Assembly: GCA_001464165.1 (NCBI GenBank)
Contig: LNEX01000086.1
Coordinates: forward strand, 1-10,351
Direction of reading: 5' to 3'
DNA from: a bacterium Ga0077546
GTDB lineage: Bacteria > Cyanobacteriota > Vampirovibrionia > Obscuribacterales > Obscuribacteraceae
Length of the DNA: 10,351 nt
The notes beneath the pieces are model-generated. The model was not told the DNA's origin, did no database searches, and saw only the letters and a list, made by a program, of their open reading frames with translations. The translations under genes and the position numbers were made by a program. Positions 1-6,080 of the stretch are shown here, piece after piece; position 1 is the stretch's first letter, and each line of letters opens with the position of its first letter.

Positions 1-567
1 AAAGCCACGAGTAATCACTTCAGATCTGAGCCAATCTAAGAGTGGGCTCCAAAACTTCGACCCAACCAAAAACATTGGAAAACGCTTTATCTTCTTGGTT
101 TGAATCAAGGTGACTGTTTCGAAAAGCTCATCAAGACTGCCGAAACCACCCGGCAAAATAACAAAAGCAACGGCATACTTGACAAACATCAGTTTGCGCA
201 CAAAGAAGTAGCGAAAATCAAGCGACTTAGTCTGGTAACTATTGGGCCTTTGCTCATGTGACAGGCTGATATTCAAGCCGATAGATGCACCACCGGCAGA
301 GAGTGCCCCTTTGTTGCCAGCTTCCATAACCCCGGGCCCACCGCCTGTAATGACTGCAAATCCTTTATCAGCTAACTTCTTGGCAATAGTCTCAGCCAAA
401 ACATAAACGGGATCATGGGGCTTACAGCGCGCCGTACCAAAAATTGAGACAGCAGGCCCAATCTGCGACATTTCGTCAAATCCTTCGACAAGCTCTGCCA
501 TCATGCGAAAAACGCGCCAAGTATCTTTCGCGCCCATGTCTTCGAGAACGTATTGAGAGTCAGCCAC
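1..567 (-). CDS. LOG-family (TIGR00730-like) Rossmann-fold nucleotide phosphoribohydrolase, 3' end outside window
   Basis: I translated this from the minus strand; 189 codons are visible and the C-terminus lies beyond base 1. The protein has the two hallmark motifs of the LOG/'lysine decarboxylase-like' family: GGGPGVMEAGNKGA at residues 75-88 and PGGFGSLDELFE at 139-150, plus the conserved Arg-Lys pair at 124-125 (FVRKLMF). Family members hydrolyse nucleoside 5'-monophosphates such as cytokinin riboside monophosphates to base plus ribose 5-phosphate; the true substrate here cannot be read from sequence. The start is GTG at 567-565. An in-frame TAA sits immediately upstream (570-568), and a good ribosome binding site (AGAAGGT, minus strand, 579-573) overlaps the holA stop. 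An ATG at 537-535 is the only sensible alternative and would lose about ten residues. It begins 3 nt after holA ends, so it is co-translated with the operon. Family assignment is firm, biological role is not. Confidence 0.9.
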   Translation of the reverse strand, partial: MADSQYVLEDMGAKDTWRVFRMMAELVEGFDEMSQIGPAVSIFGTARCKPHDPVYVLAETIAKKLADKGFAVITGGGPGVMEAGNKGALSAGGASIGLNISLSHEQRPNSYQTKSLDFRYFFVRKLMFVKYAVAFVILPGGFGSLDELFETVTLIQTKKIKRFPMFLVGSKFWSPLLDWLRSEVITRGF

Positions 568-570
568 TTA

Positions 571-1674
571 CTACCTTCTATTTTTATGATTTAGCTGCCT
601 GGGGGAACGCAAGAAGAACAGCTCAAGAGCATGACTATCAGGCATTTGTCCAGTTTTTACAAGATGCTCTAACTTGGTCAATTCAATGCGACTATCAACG
701 AGAAACTCTACAGAAGCGTGCGACAACCTTCTTACATCCTTTTCCAAAACAAAAGAATTCCCACCTTTGATATCTGAAGCCAAAAGCTTGGCAAGCTCTT
801 GCGGAGGTAGCTCGCGCCGCTTAATCCCGGGCCCGAAACTCGACTCTTTATTATATGTTTCACATAAGAGCTTAATCTGCACCCATTTGCTAATCATAGT
901 TTGCATAGTCGCCAATATCTGCATAGCATTCTGATGACTCAACAGCTCGCGCAAAGTCAAAAGGGTTTTTTGGGTGTCACCAGCCAACCAGTGTTCAGCG
1001 ACGCTAAAGACACTCGAGTGATGAGGACTTAGTTGGCGAATGATATCGAGGGAAATAAATGTCTTGGGCAAAATATAGATTGCGGCCTTTTCAATCTCAG
1101 AAGAGATCTGCCGCAGATTGGCTTCCAGTCCCTCGATCAAATAGTCAGCCGCCTCATTTTCAATGGTGGCATTAAAGTGCTTCGCTTCTTTCTGGCACCA
1201 CTGCTGCAACTTAGGACTAGTTGAACCGGCCCAAACTTTTTCCCGTGGGAAAGACTCAAGCTTGGCATACTTTGATACTAGCTTAGAGAGCCTAAGAGTA
1301 GTATCAAAATTACTTGTGCTGACAAAAATTATAAAAGTGCTTGGATGTACGGAAGACAGGGCTGCATCTAGAGTATCTTCATTGACAGAGTCTTTGCTCT
1401 TTGCTGTTTTTTTGCTATTACCTTCATCTTTAGAAGGGCTGCTAGAACTCGAGCGCTTCTTCGCAAACCAATCACAGCGGTCAATAATGATAAGTTTGTT
1501 TCCTGGACCAAAGGGCAAAGAGGCGGCTTGCTCCGTTACTTCTTGAGCACTAGGATTATCAAGGCGACTGTAATTAAAGCTAGCCCATGCCGGGTCAAGC
1601 AACTCTGCTTTAAGCGCGTCTAAGCGACGATAAAGTTGAAAGTCTTCTTCTCCGGCTAGAACTATTACAGGCAT
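571..1674 (-). CDS. holA: DNA polymerase III subunit delta (clamp-loader subunit)
   Basis: HolA is the delta subunit of the clamp loader, the ATP-driven complex that opens the beta sliding clamp and places it on primed DNA. The 367-residue product has the cyanobacterial-style N-terminus: a short strand (VIVLAGEEDF), then LLDPAWASFNY at about 25-35, then SLPFG...KLIIID at 52-65 (first domain). The later SPKLQQWCQKEAK region and the helical C-terminal collar domain also fit the family. Residues 71-100 are an unusual low-complexity insert rich in Ser and Lys, placed between a core strand and the next helix. The ATG (1674-1672) overlaps the phoU stop as TGATG and has no recognisable Shine-Dalgarno, so translation probably depends on coupling to phoU. 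The stop TAG lies 3 nt before the LOG-family gene. Finding holA behind a phosphate-signalling module is an uncommon context. Identification rests on motifs and length. Confidence 0.92.
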   Translation of the reverse strand: MPVIVLAGEEDFQLYRRLDALKAELLDPAWASFNYSRLDNPSAQEVTEQAASLPFGPGNKLIIIDRCDWFAKKRSSSSSPSKDEGNSKKTAKSKDSVNEDTLDAALSSVHPSTFIIFVSTSNFDTTLRLSKLVSKYAKLESFPREKVWAGSTSPKLQQWCQKEAKHFNATIENEAADYLIEGLEANLRQISSEIEKAAIYILPKTFISLDIIRQLSPHHSSVFSVAEHWLAGDTQKTLLTLRELLSHQNAMQILATMQTMISKWVQIKLLCETYNKESSFGPGIKRRELPPQELAKLLASDIKGGNSFVLEKDVRRLSHASVEFLVDSRIELTKLEHLVKTGQMPDSHALELFFLRSPRQLNHKNRR

Positions 1675-2315
1675 CAGTTAAAGATTCGCTCGCCTGTAGA
1701 AAGGAAATACACACGCTTAGCAATCGATGTACAGGCGTCACCCATACGCTCAAGGAAGCGCGAGCAGAAGAGAAACTGAGCGCGCATTTGGGCATGAGCA
1801 CTTTCTTGCTCACCTAAGTTGGAAAGCAATTTCTTCGACAAGACATCATGCAAATAGTCGACTGTGTTATCACTGGCTAGAATCTCCTTGGCTTTACTGG
1901 CTGAATCAGTCAGGAAGCAAAGTAGTAGTTCCTGCACCATGTGATAGACAGTAGCGGCCATTTTCGGCAATTCCTCGGGAATTTCAATTTCGTCTTCATT
2001 GGCCCAGTTAGCAAACCGCGCTACACGATTGGCATGATCAGCCAATCTCTCAAACTTGGCCGCGATTAAAGGAATACTGACTAGAGCTCGAATCTCTTTA
2101 GCTCCAAATGAGTCTCTCTCCATCAGCAAATCAACACACTTCTCTTCAATTTCTTGACAGAGTCTATTAATCTCTTCTTCCTGCCGCTCAACCATGGCCA
2201 AATCAGCCTTTCTATCTCCCTTGAGCAGTCTAGTTACTTCATAGACAGTCGTTTCAACCATCCGACCAAGGGTCAGCACTTCTTCTTTTATTAGTGTTAT
2301 CGACTCTGTTTTCAC
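1674..2315 (-). CDS. phoU: PhoU, phosphate signalling / phosphate transport regulator
   Basis: The 213-residue product has the classic PhoU layout of two three-helix bundles. Each carries the family motif: ERLADHANRVARF at 89-101 and ERMGDACTSIAKRV at 189-202. These include the E-x3-D pairs E89/D93 and E189/D193, which in PhoU proteins bind metal clusters. In the second motif the usual His after Asp is Ala. PhoU normally links the PstSCAB phosphate transporter to the PhoR-type kinase and keeps signalling off when phosphate is plentiful; no pst gene is in this window. The start is GTG (2315-2313) preceded by a GGGGAAAG-type ribosome site, 15 nt after the response-regulator stop. The stop TGA shares one base with the holA ATG. 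The position directly behind a kinase/regulator pair strongly supports a role as their modulator. It is cytoplasmic, with no membrane segment. Confidence 0.93.
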   Translation of the reverse strand: MKTESITLIKEEVLTLGRMVETTVYEVTRLLKGDRKADLAMVERQEEEINRLCQEIEEKCVDLLMERDSFGAKEIRALVSIPLIAAKFERLADHANRVARFANWANEDEIEIPEELPKMAATVYHMVQELLLCFLTDSASKAKEILASDNTVDYLHDVLSKKLLSNLGEQESAHAQMRAQFLFCSRFLERMGDACTSIAKRVYFLSTGERIFN

Positions 2316-2330
2316 TAACTTTCCCCTATA

Positions 2331-3035
2331 TCAGTCGTTGGGCATGTTCAAACGATAGCCAGAGCGGTGGACGGTTTCGAGCAAAACAGGCACCTTTGGG
2401 TCTAGTTCAAGCTTTTGTCTAAGCCATCTAACGTGCACCGCAACAGTTTTTACATCCCCGTCAAAATCAGTGCCCCAAACTCTATCTAACAGCGCCTCAG
2501 TAGAAAGCGCTCGGCCAACATTCTGCATCAGCACCTTGAGTAGCTTAAATTCACGCGGGGATAGTTCAATATTTTTGCCGCGATAAACCACGCGCCTTGC
2601 GTCTTCGTCGAGCAAGAGAGACCCGAGTTCAATGCGGCCTTTAGCGGAACGAGCCTTGTCTTTGAGAGTGCGTCTAATAAGTGCTTCCAGCCGAGCCAAA
2701 AGTTCGACCATGCTGAAAGGTTTAACTAAATAATCATCAGCTCCGCGAGAAAGTCCGTGGGCGATGTCTGCTGGAGCCGACCTTCCTGTCAGCATTAGAA
2801 TGGGTATATCCGGTGATTGCTCTCTAATCAAGGCGCAAATATCGGGCCCCTTCATATCGGGTAGCATCCAATCAAGAATGACCAAATCAGGCAAGGCATC
2901 AGCAAAACGAGCTAGACCAGATGCACCATTGTTGCAAGCGTGAACATCAAACCCATGGCGGGTAAGGTTATAGGTAAGAGTCTCAACGATGGTCTCATCG
3001 TCGTCTACAATCTGAATTTTAATTTTGCTGGACAT
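2331..3035 (-). CDS. OmpR/PhoB-family two-component response regulator
   Basis: The 234-residue protein has an N-terminal receiver domain (about 5-120) and a C-terminal winged-helix DNA-binding domain (about 135-230). Receiver residues are intact: the acidic cluster D11-D13, phospho-acceptor D55 in VILDWMLPD, T83 in LMLTGR, and K105 in LVKPF. The DNA-binding half shows the family signatures LSPREFKLLKVLM, LLDRVWG and the recognition-helix region VAVHVRWLRQKLE, ending in TVHRSGYRLN. This is a phosphorylation-controlled transcription factor. The adjacent phoU and the PhoB-like architecture make a phosphate-starvation regulator the best guess, but the OmpR family is large and target specificity cannot be read here. 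The ATG is 9 nt downstream of the kinase stop, so the pair is cognate. The ribosome site upstream (AGAG) is weak, consistent with coupling. The module would be expected to control its own promoter in the 3780-3901 gap, though I found no convincing repeat of a Pho-box type there. Confidence 0.92.
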   Translation of the reverse strand: MSSKIKIQIVDDDETIVETLTYNLTRHGFDVHACNNGASGLARFADALPDLVILDWMLPDMKGPDICALIREQSPDIPILMLTGRSAPADIAHGLSRGADDYLVKPFSMVELLARLEALIRRTLKDKARSAKGRIELGSLLLDEDARRVVYRGKNIELSPREFKLLKVLMQNVGRALSTEALLDRVWGTDFDGDVKTVAVHVRWLRQKLELDPKVPVLLETVHRSGYRLNMPND

Positions 3036-3044
3036 ACTTACTCT

Positions 3045-3779
3045 TTAGGGAAATTCAATTCTGAACTTTGAACCTGAACCTTCTTTAGATGTCACGGCGA
3101 TTTTAGCACCGTGCAGATCAACGATGTGCTTAACAATTGAGAGACCTAGCCCTGTGCTGCCTCTAGTACGACCACGATCAACACGATAAAAGCGTGGGAA
3201 TATCTTGGGTATCTCAGCCTCAGCCATGCCAATACCGCTATCTTCAACTTCAAGAAAGGGCGGAGGTCCGCCGGCACGGACCACAACAAAGCCGCCGGCG
3301 GGAGTAAATTTAATGGCATTTTCCACCAAGTTGATAAGAACCTGGTCTATCTGTTCTTCATTAGCCAAAAGTTCAAATCCGCTTTCCACCATAGACTTCA
3401 ATGTCACCCCTTTTTCGTCGGCCAACTCACGAGTTGTCTCTAAGCACGATTCAGCCCGGCGCTGAATATTAACCCGAGAGAATCTCATATCGTCCCCAGC
3501 TCTTCCGTTCTGCAGCTTCTCATGAGAAAGCAAGTCGTTGACTAGATTTTGTAATCGAATCACCTCTTCTTTAGTACGGTTGAGCATCCTCATTGCCGTA
3601 ATCGGCTCTTCTACGGCACCATCTATCAAGGTTTCGACTAACAGTTTGATATTGGCAAGTGGCAGTCTTAATTCATGAGAGACTTCGGCAATCCAATTAT
3701 CATGCTCCTCTTGGGTAACCGAACCAGAACCGTCCGGAGCCAGACCTGTGGAAGCAATCACTTTTTTGGGTTCGTCCAT
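3045..3779 (-). CDS. Soluble two-component histidine kinase (HisKA + HATPase_c) without a sensor domain
   Basis: The product is 244 residues and consists almost entirely of the catalytic core. The H box VSHELRLPL carries the phosphorylatable H35; the dimerisation helices run to about residue 90. The ATPase domain has the N box (LINLVENAIKF, 148-158), G1 box (VEDSGIGM, 178-185), F box (FPRFYRVD) and G2 box (GSTGLGLSIV, 207-216). No hydrophobic segment, HAMP or PAS domain precedes the H box; only about 30 polar residues do. An in-frame TAA at 3788-3786 sits three codons upstream of the ATG, so the short form is not a start-calling error. PhoR-type kinases usually have a membrane and PAS region of 100-200 residues. 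The residue four after the catalytic His, normally Thr or Asn in HisKA kinases and needed for phosphatase activity, is Leu39. No clear Shine-Dalgarno is visible. As first gene of the operon it presumably phosphorylates the following regulator and takes its input from PhoU or another cytoplasmic partner. Confidence 0.92.
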   Translation of the reverse strand: MDEPKKVIASTGLAPDGSGSVTQEEHDNWIAEVSHELRLPLANIKLLVETLIDGAVEEPITAMRMLNRTKEEVIRLQNLVNDLLSHEKLQNGRAGDDMRFSRVNIQRRAESCLETTRELADEKGVTLKSMVESGFELLANEEQIDQVLINLVENAIKFTPAGGFVVVRAGGPPPFLEVEDSGIGMAEAEIPKIFPRFYRVDRGRTRGSTGLGLSIVKHIVDLHGAKIAVTSKEGSGSKFRIEFP

Positions 3780-3901
3780 TGCTGATTAGGCACCGTATGT
3801 GGTTCAAAGAAAAAAGCGGTCAGATTTATCTATAGTTCTACTAAGTAAAAATGCACTAGAATCTTACTCAATTCAAGATAGTAATAGGGTTTTTTAAAAT
3901 T
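3780..3901. promoter_or_regulatory. Divergent intergenic region between the kinase operon and gpmI
   Basis: This 122-bp A/T-rich gap lies between two divergently transcribed units, so it must hold promoters for both. On the plus strand a TAGAAT hexamer at 3857-3862 could be a -10 element for gpmI, but no good -35 box stands 16-18 nt before it. On the minus strand TATAGA-like sequence occurs around 3826-3834, also without a convincing -35 partner. I could not identify a PhoB-type direct repeat. The assignment as a promoter region rests on gene layout, not on a specific motif. Confidence 0.5.
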
Positions 3902-5458
3902 ATGGGACCGGTTGTTTTAGCAATATTAGATGGTTGGGGAATTACTAGCGAAAAGAGAGGTAACGCCATTTTGGCGGCTAAAACACCTAACTATGACCTG
4001 TTGAAATCTAAATATCTCTTCACCCAAGTGCAAGCCTCAGGCCAATATGTAGGCCTTCCATCAGGCCTTATGGGCAATTCAGAGGTAGGACATCTGACTA
4101 TTGGCTCCGGTCGCATAGTGACCCAAAAGCTTACATTGATTTCAAACACAGTAGCCGATGGCACCTTCTTTCATAATCCAGCCCTAGTGGCGGCAGCCGA
4201 GAATGTTAAGCGCAGCGGTGGGGTACTTCACATATTAGGTTTGGTTTCTGACGGTTGCGTTCATTCCAGCCCAGATCACCTTGACGCTCTTTTAGAATTT
4301 GCTCGCCGCCACCAGATCAAAGAACTAGTGGTTCATCCGATCTTAGATGGGCGCGACACCCCTCCCCGCTCAGCCAAGCGCTTTATGCGGGAACTCGACG
4401 AAAAGCTAGTCGGCTTGGGAAAAATCGGTGTAGTTTGCGGCCGCTACTACGCAATGGACCGCGACAAGCGCTGGGACAGAGTGGAAATATACTGGAAAGC
4501 CCTAGTGTTGTCAGAAGGTACAAAGGCAGAAAGCGCCGTCGAGGCAGTAGAAAACTCTTACGCGAATAATGTTGGCGACGAATTTGTCACGCCGCAAATT
4601 ATCAATGCCATACCTATAAAGGATGGCGATAGTGTAATTTGCTTCAATTTCAGACCAGATAGGGTTCGTGAAATATCACGGGTGCTGACTCAGAGCGACT
4701 TCAACGAATTTGCCAGACCGCTCTTGCCGTCGATCTATTACGTTTGCATGACTGAATATGATTCAACTCTCAACCTCCCGATAGCTTTCAGCCCAGAAGT
4801 TTTACCTTCACAAGATTTGCACAATACTCTGCCAGAGGTAATCTCCTGCCACCATATCGGCCAATTCCACACTGCTGAAACAGAAAAATATGCCCATGTC
4901 ACCTATTTCTTCAACGGCGGCAAAGAAATACAGCTACCTGGTGAAGAGAGACAATTAATTCCCTCTTTAAAAGTAGCAACCTATGATTTGGCACCAGCAA
5001 TGCGCACTCCACAGGTTTGCGAACTGGCCTGCCAAGCAATAAAGAGTGGTAAGCACCCATTCATCGTACTGAATTTCGCCAACCCCGATATGGTGGGCCA
5101 CACAGGTATTATGGACGCGGCTGTGCCCGCTGTAGAGTCGGTAGACCTTGCCTTTGCCGCGCTGCTTGCAGCCGTTCAAGAAGCCAATGGTACCCTCGTA
5201 GTCACAGCCGATCACGGCAACATTGAGCAATTACTTGACTACAAAACCGGCGAACCCCACACTGCCCACACGACAAACCCAGTACCACTAGTGGTGGCAA
5301 GCTTCCAAACCCCAGAATGTGATCCGCTTAAGCTAGCAAACAACTCCATGAGAAAACTCACACCTGGCGGCCTTGCCGATGTAGCCCCTACACTTCTTGC
5401 AATCATGGGAATAGATAAGCCCACTGAAATGACGGGCAAAAGTCTTATATCTGATTGA
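3902..5458 (+). CDS. gpmI: 2,3-bisphosphoglycerate-independent phosphoglycerate mutase
   Basis: This enzyme interconverts 3-phosphoglycerate and 2-phosphoglycerate in glycolysis and gluconeogenesis, using two metal ions (usually Mn2+) and a phosphoserine intermediate. The 518-residue length matches the family (about 510-520). Family motifs appear in order: VVLAILDGWG at 4-13 (first metal Asp10), the nucleophile Ser60 in MGNSEVGH, the substrate-binding stretch HPILDGRDTPP, FNFRPDRVREIS, and the C-terminal metal-site motifs NPDMVGHTG, TADHGNIE and EPHTAHTTNPVP. All expected catalytic residues that I can place are present. The ATG at 3902 directly precedes the normal N-terminus; the nearest purine-rich stretch (AGGG, 3886-3889) is 12 nt away, so the ribosome site is poor. 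It is cytoplasmic and stands alone: the genes before it are divergent and a 234-bp gap follows. In many Cyanobacteria gpmI is followed by secG; here no secG-like frame is found downstream. Confidence 0.97.
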   Translation: MGPVVLAILDGWGITSEKRGNAILAAKTPNYDLLKSKYLFTQVQASGQYVGLPSGLMGNSEVGHLTIGSGRIVTQKLTLISNTVADGTFFHNPALVAAAENVKRSGGVLHILGLVSDGCVHSSPDHLDALLEFARRHQIKELVVHPILDGRDTPPRSAKRFMRELDEKLVGLGKIGVVCGRYYAMDRDKRWDRVEIYWKALVLSEGTKAESAVEAVENSYANNVGDEFVTPQIINAIPIKDGDSVICFNFRPDRVREISRVLTQSDFNEFARPLLPSIYYVCMTEYDSTLNLPIAFSPEVLPSQDLHNTLPEVISCHHIGQFHTAETEKYAHVTYFFNGGKEIQLPGEERQLIPSLKVATYDLAPAMRTPQVCELACQAIKSGKHPFIVLNFANPDMVGHTGIMDAAVPAVESVDLAFAALLAAVQEANGTLVVTADHGNIEQLLDYKTGEPHTAHTTNPVPLVVASFQTPECDPLKLANNSMRKLTPGGLADVAPTLLAIMGIDKPTEMTGKSLISD

Positions 5459-5577
5459 CCCCCCACTGATGGCGCAATTGGCCTTTTGTAATGCCGATGC
5501 AAAAAGATTGCAGCAAAAATAAGCACTGATATTTACAATAGCCCTTTCCAAGAGGCAGAAATGCAATTAGTAGGCTG

Positions 5578-5583
5578 TATAAT
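5578..5583 (+). promoter_or_regulatory. Candidate -10 box (TATAAT) for the lipoprotein gene
   Basis: A perfect TATAAT preceded directly by TG lies 110 nt upstream of the lipoprotein start. No good TTGACA-like element is found 16-18 nt before it, so the call rests on the -10 alone. If used, it would give a leader of about 100 nt that includes both downstream inverted repeats. Confidence 0.4.
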
Positions 5584-5596
5584 TCAAACGATTTCA

Positions 5597-5656
5597 GGTG
5601 GGCGAAATTTACTAGCTTTGCCACCATTGTCACTCTGAGAGAGCTGTCGTTGACAA
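5597..5656 (+). promoter_or_regulatory. Two adjacent potential RNA hairpins in the leader of the lipoprotein gene
   Basis: The first pairs GGTGG (5597-5601) with CCACC (5621-5625), extendable by about four pairs across one bulge. The second pairs TTGTCA (5627-5632) with TGACAA (5651-5656) around an 18-nt loop that contains the purine-rich GAGAGAG. They lie between the candidate -10 box and the ribosome binding site. Neither has a T tract, so they are not terminators. They do not match a riboswitch class I know; chance pairing remains possible. Confidence 0.3.
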
Positions 5657-5673
5657 TAACTCATCAGGATTAG

Positions 5674-5679
5674 AAGGAG
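5674..5679 (+). promoter_or_regulatory. Shine-Dalgarno sequence of the lipoprotein gene
   Basis: AAGGAG, a strong ribosome binding site, is 13 nt before the ATG at 5693. The spacing is longer than the usual 5-9 nt, but no nearer start in this frame preserves the signal peptide. Confidence 0.6.
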
Positions 5680-5692
5680 ACGAATCGACCGC

Positions 5693-5950
5693 ATGATTAC
5701 TTTGAGAAACCTAGCCCTTGCAGGCGCAAGCTTGGCCCTCGTAACTTCCCTCGCTGCTTGCAGTGGCGGTGGTTCCGAGACAACCAGCACCACAACCAGT
5801 ACCACTGGTACTGCTACTGATGCTGCTTCAACAGCTGCAACCACCACTACCACCACAACTGGTACTGATGCTGCTACAACTAGCACTACAACTGCTACAC
5901 CATCAGCCGAAACTTCAACAACAACGGCTACTACAACCGAATCTCACTAG
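5693..5950 (+). CDS. Small Thr-rich lipoprotein of unknown function
   Basis: The 85-residue product starts with a typical bacterial lipoprotein signal: a positively charged start (MITLRN), a hydrophobic stretch, and lipobox LAAC with the lipidated Cys at residue 23. After a GGG linker, residues 29-85 are nearly all Thr, Ser and Ala, with about half of them Thr, arranged as runs of Thr broken by Gly-Thr, Asp-Ala-Ala and Ser. No folded domain is expected; the mature chain would be an extended tether attached to a membrane by its lipid, possibly glycosylated or a surface spacer. The DNA is internally repetitive: ACTGGTACTG occurs at 5804-5813 and 5858-5867, and TACTGATGCTGCT at 5815-5827 and 5863-5875. 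This suggests growth by repeat duplication. It has its own ribosome site and an intrinsic terminator 25 nt after the stop, so it is a monocistronic unit. The reading frame is well supported by the lipobox; function is unknown. Overlapping frames on both strands are low-complexity shadows. Confidence 0.8.
   Translation: MITLRNLALAGASLALVTSLAACSGGGSETTSTTTSTTGTATDAASTAATTTTTTTGTDAATTSTTTATPSAETSTTTATTTESH
5804..5875 (+). repeat. Internal direct repeats within the Thr-rich lipoprotein gene
   Basis: Two copies of ACTGGTACTG begin 54 nt apart (5804 and 5858), and TACTGATGCTGCT occurs at 5815 and 5863. They encode Thr-Gly-Thr and Thr-Asp-Ala-Ala segments. Between them lies a CCACCACTACCACC-like stretch. 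These repeats could change copy number by slippage. Confidence 0.7.
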
Positions 5951-5974
5951 ATTTTCGTTAGTAGAAAAAATTAG

Positions 5975-6006
5975 AAAGCCCTTTCAGGAAACTGAGAGGG
6001 CTTTTT
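5975..6006 (+). terminator. Rho-independent terminator after the lipoprotein gene
   Basis: A 13-bp stem (5975-5987 with 5992-6004, one G-T pair) closes a GAAA tetraloop and is followed by a T run (6002-6006). The stem contains AAAGCCC/GGGCTTT. Its position 25 nt after the lipoprotein stop is ideal. An A-rich stretch precedes the stem, so it may also act on the other strand. Confidence 0.92.
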
Positions 6007-6034
6007 GATGACCCATACTAGTACGGAACATATG

Positions 6035-6053
6035 AAGGACCAACGTGGTCTTT
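6035..6053 (+). promoter_or_regulatory. Second short hairpin between terminator and DUF2993 gene
   Basis: AAGGACCA (6035-6042) pairs with TGGTCTTT (6046-6053) over a 3-nt loop ACG, giving eight pairs including one G-T. It ends 27 nt before the ATG at 6081. It could be a leader structure of the next gene or a second weak terminator; the tract after it is only moderately T-rich. Confidence 0.35.
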
Positions 6054-6080
6054 AGAATTTTGAACTAAAAAGGTATTGTC

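Larger units (their letters stand above)
5459..5692 (+). other. Intergenic region between gpmI and the lipoprotein gene
   Basis: This gap holds no convincing gene: the longest plus-strand frame from ATG in its first part is 17 codons, and the minus-strand frames that cross it extend into gpmI antisense and look like shadows. No strong intrinsic terminator follows gpmI; the only nearby stem (TGCAA/TTGCA around 5500) is short and lacks a T tract. The second half carries a candidate promoter and two potential hairpins, listed separately. Confidence 0.6.

Noticed and set aside
444..1546. Plus-strand open frames across holA and the LOG-family gene
   Set aside because: They are antisense to two clearly conserved proteins and show no family motifs.
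5496..5515. TGCAA/TTGCA hairpin after gpmI as a terminator
   Set aside because: The stem is 5 bp and is followed by A-rich, not T-rich, sequence.
4967..5566. Several minus-strand open frames of 77-95 codons across the end of gpmI
   Set aside because: They are antisense to a well-conserved gpmI, have no recognisable motifs or good start context, and are shadows.
5459..5692. Possible secG gene after gpmI, as in many Cyanobacteria
   Set aside because: No frame in this gap encodes a two-helix SecG-like protein; the longest ATG frame I found in its first part is 17 codons.
5584..6008. Frames on both strands overlapping the Thr-rich lipoprotein gene, rich in Val or in Leu/Gln
   Set aside because: These are by-products of the ACN repeats read in other frames; only the frame with the LAAC lipobox and a strong ribosome site is credible.
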